A DNA stretch of 64,000 nt from Paenalcaligenes faecalis (lineage in GTDB: Bacteria; Pseudomonadota; Gammaproteobacteria; Burkholderiales; Burkholderiaceae_B), in NCBI RefSeq assembly GCF_027557445.1, contig NZ_CP106841.1, positions 916,001 through 980,000 on the forward strand, written 5' to 3'. Within the stretch, counting starts at the first letter, position 1, and each line of letters begins with the position of its first letter. A program made the translations under genes and the position numbers. The notes beneath the pieces are model-generated. The model saw nothing but the letters and a program-made list of their open reading frames with translations. It was not told the origin of the DNA and did not search any database. Below are positions 53,985 to 64,000 of this stretch, in pieces.

Positions 53985-54434
53985 TTAGTTTTTGCCTGTG
54001 CTGCCAAAACCACCTGTGCCACGCGTTGATTCAGCATCAAAATCATCCACTAAGTGAAAGGTAGGCTGCATGACGGGCACAATGACCATTTGAGCAATAC
54101 GCTCCATTGGTTCAATCACAAAGGCCGTATCGCCGCGATTCCACATGGAAACCATCAGGGGACCTTGGTAGTCTGAGTCAATCAGCCCCACTAAGTTACC
54201 TAAAACAATACCGTGCTTATGACCTAAGCCTGAGCGAGGTAGGACCATTGCGGCATAGCTAGGGTCGGCAATATGCATCGCTATGCCAGTAGGAATAAAT
54301 TGTGTTTCACCGGGTTGTAAGGTGATGGCCGTATCAATACAAGCCCGTAGATCTAAACCAGCAGAGCCGGGTGTGGCGTATTCGGGCAGTTGTTTTACAC
54401 GTGGGTCTAAAATTTTGACAGCAATACTTTTCAT
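53985..54434 (-). CDS. dut: dUTP diphosphatase
   Basis: 149 residues of the trimeric dUTPase: [10 protein letters not shown] (motif 1), [12 protein letters not shown] (2), [17 protein letters not shown] (3), [11 protein letters not shown] (4) and the C-terminal Gly-rich arm [10 protein letters not shown] (5), all present. It hydrolyses dUTP to dUMP to keep uracil out of DNA. It is downstream of coaBC, as in many proteobacteria. Confidence 0.97.
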   Translation of the reverse strand: MKSIAVKILDPRVKQLPEYATPGSAGLDLRACIDTAITLQPGETQFIPTGIAMHIADPSYAAMVLPRSGLGHKHGIVLGNLVGLIDSDYQGPLMVSMWNRGDTAFVIEPMERIAQMVIVPVMQPTFHLVDDFDAESTRGTGGFGSTGKN

Positions 54435-54456
54435 GAGTGAATTCAGTCTACTTAAT

Positions 54457-55662
54457 TTATTTTGGGTCTAGCTGTTGGGCAATATGCATTATGAGTTGCT
54501 GAGCAGCCTCTGTTTTACTTTGGACCGGCCATTGGTTATGGCCCGCCTCATCAAAGATCATCAATTGCGTGTTGTCAGCATTCATGGCGTCTTGGGCTAA
54601 GTTGCCTACCAGTAGCGGAACCCCTTTACGCAGTCGTTTCGCGTGGGCATGTTCTATGAGCTTTTCTGTCTCTGCTGCGAAGCCTACACAGTAAGGACGT
54701 TGCGCTATGGGCATGGAGGCTACGGAAGCTAAAATATCAGGGTTTGGAGCAAACTCTAGTTTTGGAGCTTGTTGGCTCTGATCTTTTTTGAGCTTTTGAT
54801 TACTGGCATTCACCACGTACCAGTCAGCAACAGCCGCTACGCTAATAAATACATCAGCAGTAGGGGCTAGGTCCATGACAGCACGATGCATGTCACGAGC
54901 GCTTTCTACAGACTGACGTGTAACCCCATAAGGTGCGTCTAATTTGACGGGGCCTGATACCAGTTGTACCTCTGCTCCTGCATTAAAAGCGGCTTGAGCA
55001 ATTGCATAGCCCATTTTCCCGGAGGATCGGTTGGTAATGGTGCGAATAGGGTCAATGGGCTCAGAGGTTGGGCCTGCTGTAATCAGTACACGTTTGCCCG
55101 TTAGAGATTTAGGTTGAAAAAAGGCAATAAGCTCAGCTAACAGCTGTAATGGCTCAAGCATACGACCATCGCCAATTTCTCCACAGGCTTGATCGCCTGC
55201 CCCTGGACCTATAATGTGTACGCCATCGGCTCGTAGCTGTGCAATATTGCGTTGAGTTGCAGGGTTAGCCCACATTTCCTTATTCATGGCGGGGGCAATA
55301 ATTAAGGGGCAGTGGCCTCGGGCTACACATAAGGTTGACAGCAAATCATCGGCTAAACCATTAGCAAGACGGGCAATAAAATGGGTGCTTGCTGGAGCAA
55401 TCACAATGGCATCCGCCTCTCGACTTAGATGGATATGCGCCATATTGTCTGAGCTGCTGTTATCCCATAGGTCGGTATGTACCTGGCGGCCAGATAAGGC
55501 ACCAAATGTGATGGGTGTGATGAATTGCTGGGCACCTTGGGTCATCACTACGTCAAACTCGGCACCCATGTCTTGGGCGCGGCGTAGAAACTCTGCGCTT
55601 TTATAGCAGGCAATACCCCCTGTTAAACCCAGAATAATGCGCTTATTAGCTAAAGCTTGCAT
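54457..55662 (-). CDS. coaBC: Phosphopantothenoylcysteine decarboxylase / phosphopantothenate-cysteine ligase
   Basis: 401 residues. The N-terminal flavodoxin-like CoaC half has [50 protein letters not shown] and [20 protein letters not shown] (the PAMN motif). The CoaB half from about 190 has [39 protein letters not shown] and AAVADWYV. It performs two steps of coenzyme A synthesis. The start overlaps the lspA stop by 13 bases. Confidence 0.96.
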   Translation of the reverse strand: MQALANKRIILGLTGGIACYKSAEFLRRAQDMGAEFDVVMTQGAQQFITPITFGALSGRQVHTDLWDNSSSDNMAHIHLSREADAIVIAPASTHFIARLANGLADDLLSTLCVARGHCPLIIAPAMNKEMWANPATQRNIAQLRADGVHIIGPGAGDQACGEIGDGRMLEPLQLLAELIAFFQPKSLTGKRVLITAGPTSEPIDPIRTITNRSSGKMGYAIAQAAFNAGAEVQLVSGPVKLDAPYGVTRQSVESARDMHRAVMDLAPTADVFISVAAVADWYVVNASNQKLKKDQSQQAPKLEFAPNPDILASVASMPIAQRPYCVGFAAETEKLIEHAHAKRLRKGVPLLVGNLAQDAMNADNTQLMIFDEAGHNQWPVQSKTEAAQQLIMHIAQQLDPK

Positions 55663-56192
55663 GATGAGTCCTTTGGTTTTTTGTTTTTTCGTAGGCGGAT
55701 GAATTCGTCTAAAATTAACAAAATAGCCCCACAGGTAATAGCGATGTCTGCAATATTAAACGCTGGAAAATACCAGTCTCGCCAAAAAAATAGCAGAAAA
55801 TCAATCACATGAGCATGAGCTACACGATCGATCACATTACCGATGGCTCCACCTAAAATCAACGCTAAAGAAGCGCAAAATAGCTTTTGCTGTGGATTTT
55901 TACGCAGCATGTAGACAATCAATGTTGTAGCAATCAGGGCGATGCCGGTAAAGAACCAGCGTTGCCAGCCTGCTCCATCTGCGAGAAAGCTAAATGCTGC
56001 ACCAGGGTTATATAGCAAGGTGAAATCAAAAAAAGGCAAAATGGAGCGCCGTTGTGCATACAGCAAGGTGCTATCCATGTATTGCTTTGTGGCTTGATCC
56101 GCCAGCACAATAATCAGGGCGATGAGCAACCAGCCCATAAAGCCTCTCTTGGAGGCTGTATGGGTGGGCTTAGTGACGTTAGGCGTGTGCAC
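55650..56192 (-). CDS. lspA: Lipoprotein signal peptidase II
   Basis: 180 residues with four membrane helices. The two catalytic aspartates lie in [20 protein letters not shown] and [21 protein letters not shown]. It cleaves signal peptides from prolipoproteins at the periplasmic face. It begins within the last codons of ileS (14-base overlap), the classic ileS-lspA pair. The N-terminal 18 residues are a somewhat longer polar lead than usual. Confidence 0.96.
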   Translation of the reverse strand: MHTPNVTKPTHTASKRGFMGWLLIALIIVLADQATKQYMDSTLLYAQRRSILPFFDFTLLYNPGAAFSFLADGAGWQRWFFTGIALIATTLIVYMLRKNPQQKLFCASLALILGGAIGNVIDRVAHAHVIDFLLFFWRDWYFPAFNIADIAITCGAILLILDEFIRLRKNKKPKDSSCKL

Positions 56193-59019
56193 GGGATTCG
56201 CCGATGCCGTCTAAGTTAGTCACACAACGACCACATAGAGTGGGGTGAGCTTCGTTTTGTCCGATGTCAGGGCTGTGATGCCAACAACGATCACATTTTT
56301 CAGCTTCTGTGGCTGTGACCTCAATGCGCAGCTCATTGCCGTTATGTAAGGTAGCGCGTGAAACTAAGAACACAAAGCGTAGATCATCCGCTAATTGTGC
56401 TAATAGAGCATAGTCTTCGCCTGCTGCATAAATATCGACCTCGGCTGCCAGTGAGGAACCGATTTTTCCTGTGCTGCGCACCTCTTCAATATGACGCATT
56501 ACATCCGCACGAATCAAACGGATACGCTCCCATTGTGCAACCAATGAGGCATTATCAGGAGCTAGAGGTATCTCGTGGAACTGCTCTGTAAAGACAGTGA
56601 GTGGTGGCGTTTTCCCTAGATGCATATCTTTCCAGGCTTCTTCTGCCGTAAAGGAAAGAATAGGGGCCATCAATTTAACCAAAGCGTTGGTAATATGATA
56701 GAGCGCTGTTTGAGCAGAGCGACGCGCATGGCTATTAGGTTGAGTTGTATAGAGACGGTCTTTTAGAATGTCTAGGTAGAAAGCACCTAAATCCTCGGAG
56801 CAGAACGTTTGTAAACGAGACACAATGGGGTGGAACTCGTATATCTGATAATTAGCTAAGGCTTGCTCTTGCATTTTGGCCGTCATGCCCAGTGCGTAAC
56901 GGTCAATATCCAATAAACGATTCGGTGCTATTGCGTCTTTTTCGTAATCAAAGTCAGCAATATTACCTAAGAGGAATTTTAAGGTATTACGGATACGGCG
57001 GTAGGCTTCAACCACGCGTTTTAAAATTTCGTCAGAAATAGATAACTCGCCTGAGTAATCGGTTGCTGCGGTCCAGAGGCGTAGGATCTCAGCCCCTAAG
57101 GTGTCAGCAATTTCTTGAGGCAACATCACGTTGCCTACAGACTTACTCATTTTTCGACCTTTGCCATCGACCACGAAACCATGCGTTAACAAGGCTTTGT
57201 AGGGGGCACGGCCATACATCATGCAACCTGTGAGTAATGACGAATGGAACCATCCACGGTGTTGGTCAGAACCCTCTAGATAAAGGTCGGCGGGCCAAGT
57301 TAATTCGTCAGCATGAGAGCCTTTGATTTGTGGGTCATTGTGACCACCTAGCACCGTTGCATGTGTTGAGCCTGAGTCAAACCAAACGTCTAAGGTGTCT
57401 GTGTTTTTTTCGTATTGATCTGCCTCAGGGCCTAAAAGGTCTGCGGGCTCAATGTTTTGCCAGGCTTCTAGCCCCTCTTTTTCGATGTGCAAAGCAATTT
57501 GCTCGATGAGCTCAGGGGTACGTGGGTGTAGTTCACCGGTTTCTTTATGAACAAAGAAGGCCATGGGAACGCCCCATTGACGTTGACGAGATAACGTCCA
57601 GTCAGGGCGATTTGCAATCATGGAGTGCAGGCGAGCACGACCCCATGAGGGATAGAATTCGGTGTTTTCAACGGCTTCTAGGGCCATTTCACGTAAAGAG
57701 CGGCCAGTGGAGTTGTCTACATCCATTCCTGCAAACCATTGGCTGGTTGCACGATAAATAATGGGTGTTTTGTGGCGCCAGCAATGCATGTAGCTGTGTT
57801 GATGGTTTTCGACTTTAAGCAAGGTCCCTGCGTCTTCGAGGGCTTTCACAATAAGTGGGTTTGCTTTGAAGATAAACTGGCCACCAAATAACGGGAGACT
57901 ATCTGCGTACACGCCATTTGCCATGACTGGCGTTAGCATATCGTCGTCAGATAAACCGTGGGTTTTACAAGACACAAAGTCTTCCACCCCATAAGCGGGA
58001 GCAGAATGCACTACACCAGTACCTGAGTCTAGGGTGACGTATTCAGCCAAATAGACAGGGGCAACGCGATCATAGCCTGCGTCAGCCTGTGCTAGAGGGT
58101 GGTGGAATGGGATATGCTCTAGTTTTTCGCCCACAGTAGTGGCAATAATCTCACCCGTTAGGCTCCATTCATCTAGGCATTTTTCGACAAGGTCTTTGGC
58201 AATGATGAGCATGGAGCCAGTGGCACGAGCTTGATGTAGGCGTACTAAGGCATAGTCGAACTCTGGGTGAATGTTTAGCGCCTGATTGGATGGGATAGTC
58301 CACGGGGTTGTGGTCCAGATCACAATAGCACCATCGTCAACACTGTCCACACCAAAGGCTTGAGCGATTTTCTCTTTGTTGGCAAACGGAAAGGCGACGT
58401 GAATGGATGGATCAGTACGATCAGCGTATTCGACCTCGGCCTCAGCCAGTGCGGACCTACAGTCAAAACACCAGTTCACTGGTTTTAAGCCGCGAAAGAC
58501 AAAGCCCTTTTCCATAATACGGCCTAACACACGAAGCTCATCAGCTTCGTTGCTGTAGTTCATGGTTAAGTAAGGACGATCCCACTCGCCTAAAACACCT
58601 AAACGAATAAAGTCTTCGCGTTGATTGTTGATCTGTTCGGTAGCGTAGGCACGAGCTTTGGATTGAACCTCTTGAGCAGGTAAGTTTTTACCGTAGAGTT
58701 TTTCAATCTGGACCTCAATCGGCATGCCATGACAGTCCCAGCCTGGAACGTACTGAGCGTCAAAGCCCGACATATTACGGCTTTTGACAATAATATCTTT
58801 GAGTACCTTGTTAACGGCATGACCAATATGAATGGAGCCATTCGCATAGGGAGGCCCATCGTGTAACACAAATTTAGGACGCCCTTTGCTTACGGCACGT
58901 ATGGCAGCGTAAATGTCTTTTTCTTGCCAGTCTTGTACCCACGCAGGTTCGCGTTTGGCAAGGTTTCCACGCATTGGGAAAGGGGATTCGGGTAGGTTTA
59001 AAGTGTTTTTATAGTCCAT
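56179..59019 (-). CDS. ileS: Isoleucyl-tRNA synthetase
   Basis: 946 residues from ATG at 59019 ([25 protein letters not shown]), where family similarity starts; this overlaps the ribF stop by 11 bases. Class I signature HIGH in [19 protein letters not shown] in [11 protein letters not shown], an editing domain between them (TTPWTIPSN), and C-terminal zinc cysteines in CDRCWHHSP and LCGRCVTNL. It charges tRNA-Ile and edits Val. No T-box or leader is seen. Confidence 0.97.
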   Translation of the reverse strand: MDYKNTLNLPESPFPMRGNLAKREPAWVQDWQEKDIYAAIRAVSKGRPKFVLHDGPPYANGSIHIGHAVNKVLKDIIVKSRNMSGFDAQYVPGWDCHGMPIEVQIEKLYGKNLPAQEVQSKARAYATEQINNQREDFIRLGVLGEWDRPYLTMNYSNEADELRVLGRIMEKGFVFRGLKPVNWCFDCRSALAEAEVEYADRTDPSIHVAFPFANKEKIAQAFGVDSVDDGAIVIWTTTPWTIPSNQALNIHPEFDYALVRLHQARATGSMLIIAKDLVEKCLDEWSLTGEIIATTVGEKLEHIPFHHPLAQADAGYDRVAPVYLAEYVTLDSGTGVVHSAPAYGVEDFVSCKTHGLSDDDMLTPVMANGVYADSLPLFGGQFIFKANPLIVKALEDAGTLLKVENHQHSYMHCWRHKTPIIYRATSQWFAGMDVDNSTGRSLREMALEAVENTEFYPSWGRARLHSMIANRPDWTLSRQRQWGVPMAFFVHKETGELHPRTPELIEQIALHIEKEGLEAWQNIEPADLLGPEADQYEKNTDTLDVWFDSGSTHATVLGGHNDPQIKGSHADELTWPADLYLEGSDQHRGWFHSSLLTGCMMYGRAPYKALLTHGFVVDGKGRKMSKSVGNVMLPQEIADTLGAEILRLWTAATDYSGELSISDEILKRVVEAYRRIRNTLKFLLGNIADFDYEKDAIAPNRLLDIDRYALGMTAKMQEQALANYQIYEFHPIVSRLQTFCSEDLGAFYLDILKDRLYTTQPNSHARRSAQTALYHITNALVKLMAPILSFTAEEAWKDMHLGKTPPLTVFTEQFHEIPLAPDNASLVAQWERIRLIRADVMRHIEEVRSTGKIGSSLAAEVDIYAAGEDYALLAQLADDLRFVFLVSRATLHNGNELRIEVTATEAEKCDRCWHHSPDIGQNEAHPTLCGRCVTNLDGIGESRAHA

Positions 59020-59974
59020 GGGAGGCAAAATACTCACGAGCGCTGCGTGCATCATTATCGATGGCAGCCATCATTGTCGGAAGATCAGGGAATTTTTCTT
59101 CGTTTCGCACAAATTGCAGAAACTCTACGTTTATTAGTTTACCGTAAGCATCTAGGCTGCGGTCTAATATATGTACCTCTAGTAATAGGCGGCCCTCATC
59201 AATAACGGTGGGCCTGACACCTAAGCTAGCAATACCGGGTAAAGGTTGGTCACCTAGGCCGTGTAACTTTACTATATATACACCAGAACGGGCAGCACAA
59301 CGAGAGGGAACCGCTATATTTACGGTAGGGTAGCCAATCGTGCGTCCTAGTTTTTGGCCATGAATTACATGGCCTGTAATGCTATAGGGCTGCCCTAATA
59401 ACTCTGCGGCTAGCTGTAGCTGGCCCTGGGCTAAGGCAGAGCGAATTTCAGAGCTGGAAATGCGTTGCCCTAAGGGGTCGGAGATGTCTTCGATCGTATC
59501 AACTTGAAATCCGTATAAGGCCCCAGCTTTACGTAGTAGGGCAATATCACCTTGGCGTTGATGTCCAAACCTAAAGTCTTTACCCACTAATAACCATTTG
59601 GTGTTTAGGCCTTGGACCAGTAAATCGTAGATGAATTTTTCAGCTTGCAAGGACGCAAAGTCGTTCTGAAAGCGCTGTAGAACAATCTGCTGAGCACCAT
59701 GGGCAACCAGTGCCTGTAATTTATCTCTTAGGGGATTGATCTGTGCAGGGTACAATTCAGGACGCTGTGTTTTATTGGCAAAAAAGGCGCGCGGGTGTGG
59801 ACTAAACGTCACCACCGATGGAGTCAGTTGGCGTTGTTGAGCCTCGTCGCGTAGGCGATGCAAAATGGCTTGATGACCACGATGTACCCCATCAAAATTG
59901 CCAATGGTGACGGCACTTGCTGCGGATGAATCAAAGCGCGGCAGGTTGCGATAGATAGTAAATATAGGTTTCAC
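59009..59974 (-). CDS. ribF: Bifunctional riboflavin kinase / FAD synthetase
   Basis: About 321 residues from the GTG at 59974; a longer start would run into the purN start and adds unrelated residues. The N-terminal FAD synthetase has [19 protein letters not shown] and [13 protein letters not shown]; the C-terminal kinase has [27 protein letters not shown] and [26 protein letters not shown]. It makes FMN and FAD. First gene of the ribF-ileS-lspA-coaBC-dut run. No FMN riboswitch is visible; the purN start lies only 45 bases away. Confidence 0.94.
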   Translation of the reverse strand: MKPIFTIYRNLPRFDSSAASAVTIGNFDGVHRGHQAILHRLRDEAQQRQLTPSVVTFSPHPRAFFANKTQRPELYPAQINPLRDKLQALVAHGAQQIVLQRFQNDFASLQAEKFIYDLLVQGLNTKWLLVGKDFRFGHQRQGDIALLRKAGALYGFQVDTIEDISDPLGQRISSSEIRSALAQGQLQLAAELLGQPYSITGHVIHGQKLGRTIGYPTVNIAVPSRCAARSGVYIVKLHGLGDQPLPGIASLGVRPTVIDEGRLLLEVHILDRSLDAYGKLINVEFLQFVRNEEKFPDLPTMMAAIDNDARSAREYFASHGL

Positions 59975-60018
59975 GGGCAAGCTTACAAAATTGTCTTTGA
60001 AAACGTTGGAGCAGAAAA

Positions 60019-60669
60019 TTGACAGAACCAAATAAAAAATGCCGCTTAGTAGTCCTTATTTCGGGACGCGGCTCAAATATGCAATCTATAGTAGAAACAA
60101 TAAAAAATAAACAGCTGCACGCCGAAGTCGTTGCTGTGATTGCGAATAAAGCAGAGGCTAAGGGTATACAATGGGCACAAGAACAGGGCATTGCAACTCA
60201 GGTGCTAGAACACAAACAATTTGCAGATCGCTCAAGTTTTGATGCGCGCTTAGCCCAAATTGTGCAACAATACCAACCCGACTATGTGTTGTTAGCTGGC
60301 TTTATGCGTATTTTAACGCCTGAGTTTGTTCAGCAATTCACAGGGCGTTTAATCAATATACACCCTTCGTTGTTACCTTTGTTTCCAGGGCTCAATACAC
60401 ACCAACAAGCCATCGACGCCGAACTACAATGGCATGGTTGTACGGTGCATTTTGTGACTCCAGTCTTAGATCACGGCCCTATTATCGCTCAAGGCATAGT
60501 GCCTGTACACCATGATGATGATGCCGATACCTTAGCGCATCGCTTATTGACCATAGAACACCGTGTTTTTAACCAGGTGGTTGAATGGTTGGCCCAAGAC
60601 CGTGTTCAGTTATTAGAGACAGGTCGAGTACAGGTTCTTGATACATCCCACCGAGCTTTTGTGGCTTAA
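60019..60669 (+). CDS. purN: Phosphoribosylglycinamide formyltransferase
   Basis: 216 residues starting TTG with GGAGC seven bases before it. Motifs: VVLISGRGSNMQSIVETI (phosphate loop), VLLAGFMRILTPEFV, INIHPSLLPLFPGLNTHQQAI (catalytic N and H) and GCTVHFVTPVLDHGPIIAQG with the catalytic Asp. It transfers a formyl group from 10-formyl-THF to GAR in purine synthesis. Divergent from ribF. Confidence 0.95.
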   Translation: MTEPNKKCRLVVLISGRGSNMQSIVETIKNKQLHAEVVAVIANKAEAKGIQWAQEQGIATQVLEHKQFADRSSFDARLAQIVQQYQPDYVLLAGFMRILTPEFVQQFTGRLINIHPSLLPLFPGLNTHQQAIDAELQWHGCTVHFVTPVLDHGPIIAQGIVPVHHDDDADTLAHRLLTIEHRVFNQVVEWLAQDRVQLLETGRVQVLDTSHRAFVA

Positions 60670-60691
60670 AAACCTCTTTTTTTATTTGTTT

Positions 60692-62032
60692 ATGTCTACT
60701 CAACGTCCTCAGCGCAAGAACAATCGTCCTGCGCGTAAAAATACTGCTACTACTGCTACGCCTATCTCATTGTTTGCCCGTCGTATTAATCAGGTGGCCG
60801 AGGTCTTAGGGCAAATTTTGCAGTGGCAGCATCCCGCTGATGCTGTTTTGTCCCAATGGATGCGTAAGCAAAAAAACATGGGAGGTCGTGATCGAGCCGA
60901 GGTCACGAATGCTGTGTTTGATATTTTGCGTCATTTACGACGCTATCGCTATTTGGCGGAAAGCGGCGTGGGCTCAGGGACTCGTCGTTTAGCTATTTTG
61001 GGATTGCTAAATACGTGGGATAAAGATGTACGCCCTGCTTTAGATGTGGGTGAAAAAAGCTGGCTAGAGCATGTGATTACTATCGATGCCCTAGAGATGC
61101 CTTTTGCACAGCGCTACAGCTTGCCAGATTGGTTGGCAGACTATATTCAAACGCTGCCTGATGCAGAGCAACTGGCACAGGTTTTGAATACTGAGGCTCC
61201 ATTAGATTTACGTGTAAATCCCTTCAAAGCAGAACGAGATGTGGTATTGGCCCAACTAAAAGAGGGTGAAACAGCTCGCTTTAAACCGGTTGCAACGGAA
61301 AACTCCCCATGGGGTATTCGTTTACGTGGTCGCCCGTACATTGCGAGCTGGCCTCAGTTTGAAAAAGGCGAGATCGAGGTTCAAGACGAGGGCAGTCAGT
61401 TGCTGGCAGCCTTGGTTGCGCCTAAGCGCGGCGAGATGATTATTGATTTTTGTGCTGGTGCAGGTGGTAAAACCTTGTTGATTGGTGCGCTAATGCGTTC
61501 CACTGGACGTTTGTATGCCTTTGATACTTCGTCAGCACGATTGGCTAGAGCGAAGCCTCGGTTTGCACGCAGTGGTTTGTCTAATGTGGTGCCTGTGGTG
61601 ATCAACGAGGAAAACGACACGCGTGTAAAACGTTTGCAAGGCAAAGCACAACGTGTATTGGTGGATGCTCCATGTAGTGGAACAGGTACATTACGCCGAA
61701 ATCCGGATCTTAAATGGCGTCAACACCCTGAAACCGTAGAGTATTATGTAGGTATACAGCGTGATATTCTGCAACGGGCTGCAAAATGTGTCGCCCCAGG
61801 CGGCCGTTTGGTTTATGCTACTTGTAGTATGTTGCCTGCTGAAAATCAAAATCAAATTACTTGGTTTTTAGAACAACATCCCCACTTTGAGCTTATGGAC
61901 GTTAATCCTATAATAGCCATACGTAGCCCCAATCTTTCTATGCCGGGGCCTTTCTTGGAACTCCGCCCAGACTATCATCATACCGATGGTTTCTTCGCGG
62001 CCGTATTACAACGAAAAACCGAAGCAGCTTGA
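60692..62032 (+). CDS. RsmB/NOP-family RNA (cytosine-5) methyltransferase
   Basis: 446 residues from ATG at 60692, after a basic N-terminal tail (QRPQRKNNRPARKN). The methyltransferase core has VQDEGSQLLAALVAPKRGEMIIDFCAGAGGKTLLIGALM for SAM, VDAPCSGTGTLRRNPDLKWR with one catalytic Cys and VYATCSMLPAENQNQI with the other. It methylates cytosine in RNA, most likely 16S rRNA, but it differs from canonical RsmB by lacking the NusB-like domain as far as seen, so the exact target is uncertain. Confidence 0.88.
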   Translation: MSTQRPQRKNNRPARKNTATTATPISLFARRINQVAEVLGQILQWQHPADAVLSQWMRKQKNMGGRDRAEVTNAVFDILRHLRRYRYLAESGVGSGTRRLAILGLLNTWDKDVRPALDVGEKSWLEHVITIDALEMPFAQRYSLPDWLADYIQTLPDAEQLAQVLNTEAPLDLRVNPFKAERDVVLAQLKEGETARFKPVATENSPWGIRLRGRPYIASWPQFEKGEIEVQDEGSQLLAALVAPKRGEMIIDFCAGAGGKTLLIGALMRSTGRLYAFDTSSARLARAKPRFARSGLSNVVPVVINEENDTRVKRLQGKAQRVLVDAPCSGTGTLRRNPDLKWRQHPETVEYYVGIQRDILQRAAKCVAPGGRLVYATCSMLPAENQNQITWFLEQHPHFELMDVNPIIAIRSPNLSMPGPFLELRPDYHHTDGFFAAVLQRKTEAA

Positions 62033-62131
62033 TTTAGCTCAAGGCAGTCTGTGGCACAGGCTGTCTACACTCTATAGTTATCCTGGTTCTTGTTGTAATT
62101 GACTCACATGGATCACTCGTAATAAAGGTCT

Positions 62132-63340
62132 ATGCAAAATATACTTACTTTTCTAGCCGACGGGCTCATGCAATGGTCATGGTGGCAGGTTTTACTGTTC
62201 ACCCTGGCTGTTACTCACGTTACTATTATTTCGGTTACGTTGTTTTTACACCGCAGCCAAGCCCATCGTGGCTTAGATCTACACCCAGCGGTTATGCACT
62301 TTTTCCGTTTCTGGCTGTGGTTAACAACTGGAATGATTACCAAAGAGTGGGTTGCGATTCATCGCAAACATCACGCTCGTTGTGAACGCGAAGGCGATCC
62401 ACACTCTCCTGTGGTTTTTGGTTTGGGTATGGTGTTTTTCCGCGGAGCTGAACTCTACCGAGAAGAAGCCCAAAACGAGGAAACCCTCAAACGTTTCGGT
62501 CACGGTACGCCAGATGACTGGATGGAACGCAATGTGTACTCCCGTCACAACTTCCTTGGCATTATGATTATGCTTGGTATTGATGTGGCGATGTTTGGTT
62601 TGGTTGGTTTGGCTGTTTGGGCCGTACAAATGGCATGGATCCCCTTCTGGGCTGCAGGTGTGGTCAATGGTGTAGGGCATGCGATTGGTTATCGTAACTT
62701 TGCTAGCCCTGATACCAGTACTAACGTATTCCCATGGGGTATTGTGATTGGTGGCGAAGAGCTACATAACAATCACCATGCTTACGGTACATCGGCTAAG
62801 TTTTCTAGCAAATGGTACGAGTTTGATTTGGGTTGGCTATACATTAGTGTGCTGCGTTTTTTCAAATTAGCCCATGTAAAGAAAACGGCCCCTAAATTGC
62901 GCTTAGCGCCCGAAAGCAAAGTGGCTAATGCTGATATTAGCTTAGATACGTTGCAGGGTATCATCACGCATCGCTATGAAATCTTAGCGCGTTACGCAGA
63001 TGTGATTCGTCAAACGGCCTCAGAGGAAATCTCTCGTTTGACTAATAAAGACGATCACAGCAAATTAACCTTGCTACAGCGCTGTGGTGATTGGATTGGT
63101 CGTGGTGATGAGGTCTTAGACGATCAAGAGCGTGCCCAGTTGCAAACAGTCTTAAATGACGAGGGTAAACTCTCTACCGTAGTGCAGATGCAAATAGAAC
63201 TTGCTCGTCTATGGGAAAGCTCCAGTGCCAGCAGCGAACAATTATTAGCTGATTTGCGTGCTTGGGTGCAACGTGCCCAACAAAGTGGCATCGATAGCCT
63301 AGAGCAATTTGCTCTGCGTCTACGTCGCTACGCCGCATGA
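62132..63340 (+). CDS. Membrane fatty-acid desaturase (acyl-CoA delta-9 type)
   Basis: 402 residues with four membrane helices and three His boxes: HRSQAHR, HRKHHAR and ELHNNHHAYG, which hold the di-iron centre. It inserts a double bond into acyl chains to keep membranes fluid. After the catalytic part (about 1-265) is a 135-residue C-terminal helical tail (DISLDTLQGIITHRYEILARYADVIR onward), longer than minimal family members, of unknown role. The stop overlaps the next start (ATGA). Confidence 0.9.
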   Translation: MQNILTFLADGLMQWSWWQVLLFTLAVTHVTIISVTLFLHRSQAHRGLDLHPAVMHFFRFWLWLTTGMITKEWVAIHRKHHARCEREGDPHSPVVFGLGMVFFRGAELYREEAQNEETLKRFGHGTPDDWMERNVYSRHNFLGIMIMLGIDVAMFGLVGLAVWAVQMAWIPFWAAGVVNGVGHAIGYRNFASPDTSTNVFPWGIVIGGEELHNNHHAYGTSAKFSSKWYEFDLGWLYISVLRFFKLAHVKKTAPKLRLAPESKVANADISLDTLQGIITHRYEILARYADVIRQTASEEISRLTNKDDHSKLTLLQRCGDWIGRGDEVLDDQERAQLQTVLNDEGKLSTVVQMQIELARLWESSSASSEQLLADLRAWVQRAQQSGIDSLEQFALRLRRYAA

Positions 63341-64000
63341 TTCATAGTTTAAACCCTCAGCAACAACAAGCCGTTACCCAACCCGCCCAACATACGCTTA
63401 TTTTAGCGGGGGCGGGAAGTGGCAAGACCCGAGTCTTAACGACTCGGATGGCTTGGCTCATGCAGCATGGTGTTAGCCCCTACTCGTTAATGGCAGTCAC
63501 CTTTACTAATAAAGCCGCGCGCGAAATGCTGACGCGGCTTAATGCGTTATTGCCCATTGATACGCGTGGTATGTGGGTAGGTACATTCCACGGGTTATGT
63601 AATCGGCTATTGCGCCTACATCATCAAGATGCGGGCTTAGTTCAAAGCTTTCAGATTTTGGACAGTGCGGATCAATTAGCTTCTGTACGTCGATTGATTA
63701 AAGGCAATGGGATTGATGACGAAAAGTACCCTCCTCGTGATGTACAGCGTTTTATCAATGCTCAAAAAGAAAAGGGCATACGTCCGGCCCTAGTAGAGGC
63801 ATATGATCCCCATACACGTCGCTTAGCTGAAATATACGAACTATATCAGGTGCAGTGCGAACGTGAAGGGGTGGTTGACTTTGCTGAACTCCTTTTGCGA
63901 GCCTATGAGCTTTTGCAAAATAATATTCCTATACGCCAACATTATCAGCAGCGTTTTGCTCATATTTTAATAGATGAGTTTCAAGATACAAATCCTTTGC
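63337..64000 (+). CDS. UvrD/Rep-family DNA helicase, N-terminal part (runs off window)
   Basis: 221 residues are visible to the window end. Walker A is ILAGAGSGKTRVLTTRMAWLM; motif Ia is AVTFTNKAAREML; motif II begins ILIDEFQDTNPL at the edge. This is superfamily 1A, UvrD/PcrA/Rep; the N-terminus MIHSLNPQQQQAV is closest to UvrD-type. It unwinds DNA 3' to 5' in repair. It overlaps the desaturase stop by four bases and so shares its transcript. Confidence 0.9.
   Translation, partial: MIHSLNPQQQQAVTQPAQHTLILAGAGSGKTRVLTTRMAWLMQHGVSPYSLMAVTFTNKAAREMLTRLNALLPIDTRGMWVGTFHGLCNRLLRLHHQDAGLVQSFQILDSADQLASVRRLIKGNGIDDEKYPPRDVQRFINAQKEKGIRPALVEAYDPHTRRLAEIYELYQVQCEREGVVDFAELLLRAYELLQNNIPIRQHYQQRFAHILIDEFQDTNPL

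Noticed and set aside
59974-60018. FMN riboswitch before ribF
   Set aside because: The gap to purN is too short and shows no conserved stems.

Overview
The window looks like chromosomal DNA of a betaproteobacterium of the family Alcaligenaceae with moderate-to-low GC. The evidence is gene order and gene type: argG, argF, a DUF3579 gene, rpsT and murJ together; exbB-exbD-lpxK-Trm112-kdsB-adk; ribF-ileS-lspA-coaBC-dut; clpS-clpA next to a cold-shock gene; and an aspartate carbamoyltransferase with a long N-terminal extension. No genus is claimed.

Layout. 1-6.3 kb is a signalling block: a REC-GGDEF-EAL protein, a hybrid histidine kinase, a GAF fragment that is probably its frameshifted N-terminus, a BdlA-like PAS-PAS-MCP receptor and a small YjfB-like protein. 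6.3-13.2 kb holds sodC, a CAU tRNA, a YdjM-like membrane protein, mgtE, prpF and the divergent aconitase-family gene acnD. 13.2-21.6 kb is the most mobile part: a META/DUF4377 lipoprotein whose 5' leader is interrupted by an iscB element with an upstream structured omega-RNA; an AT-rich membrane protein; an MFS exporter; nagB; and a Fur-box-bearing siderophore receptor gene that is decayed and split by a tnpB element. 21.7-30 kb carries a large alpha-2-macroglobulin, its partner PbpC, and a lipoprotein. 30-42.4 kb holds pyrB, a nitronate monooxygenase, tctB-tctA, a NUDIX hydrolase, argG, a broken AEC transporter, argF, DUF3579, rpsT, murJ and an SDR dehydrogenase. 42.4-54 kb has adk, kdsB, a short Trm112 gene, lpxK, exbD, exbB, xseA, sodB, a deleted IS3-family element, a pcaF-type thiolase, a DUF192 gene, a cold-shock gene, clpS and clpA. 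54-64 kb holds dut, coaBC, lspA, ileS, ribF, purN, an RNA m5C methyltransferase, a desaturase and the start of a UvrD/Rep helicase that runs off the window.

Main points of interest. Two transposon-encoded RNA-guided nucleases of the OMEGA class (IscB and TnpB) lie within 6.5 kb of each other. Their catalytic residues are intact, candidate guide RNAs are visible, and no tnpA is present. IscB sits in the leader of a lipoprotein gene, so one host promoter may drive guide RNA, nuclease and lipoprotein. TnpB sits in a ferric-siderophore receptor that keeps its Fur box but has lost its N-terminus. Other observations are a one-base frameshift in a sensor kinase gene, an IS remnant splitting the sodB terminator, a perfect inverted pair of DnaA boxes between exbB and xseA, and an AEC transporter with an internal deletion. 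No CRISPR array, prophage, rRNA or replication origin was seen. All functional calls are by recognition of motifs and gene order; no database search was run.
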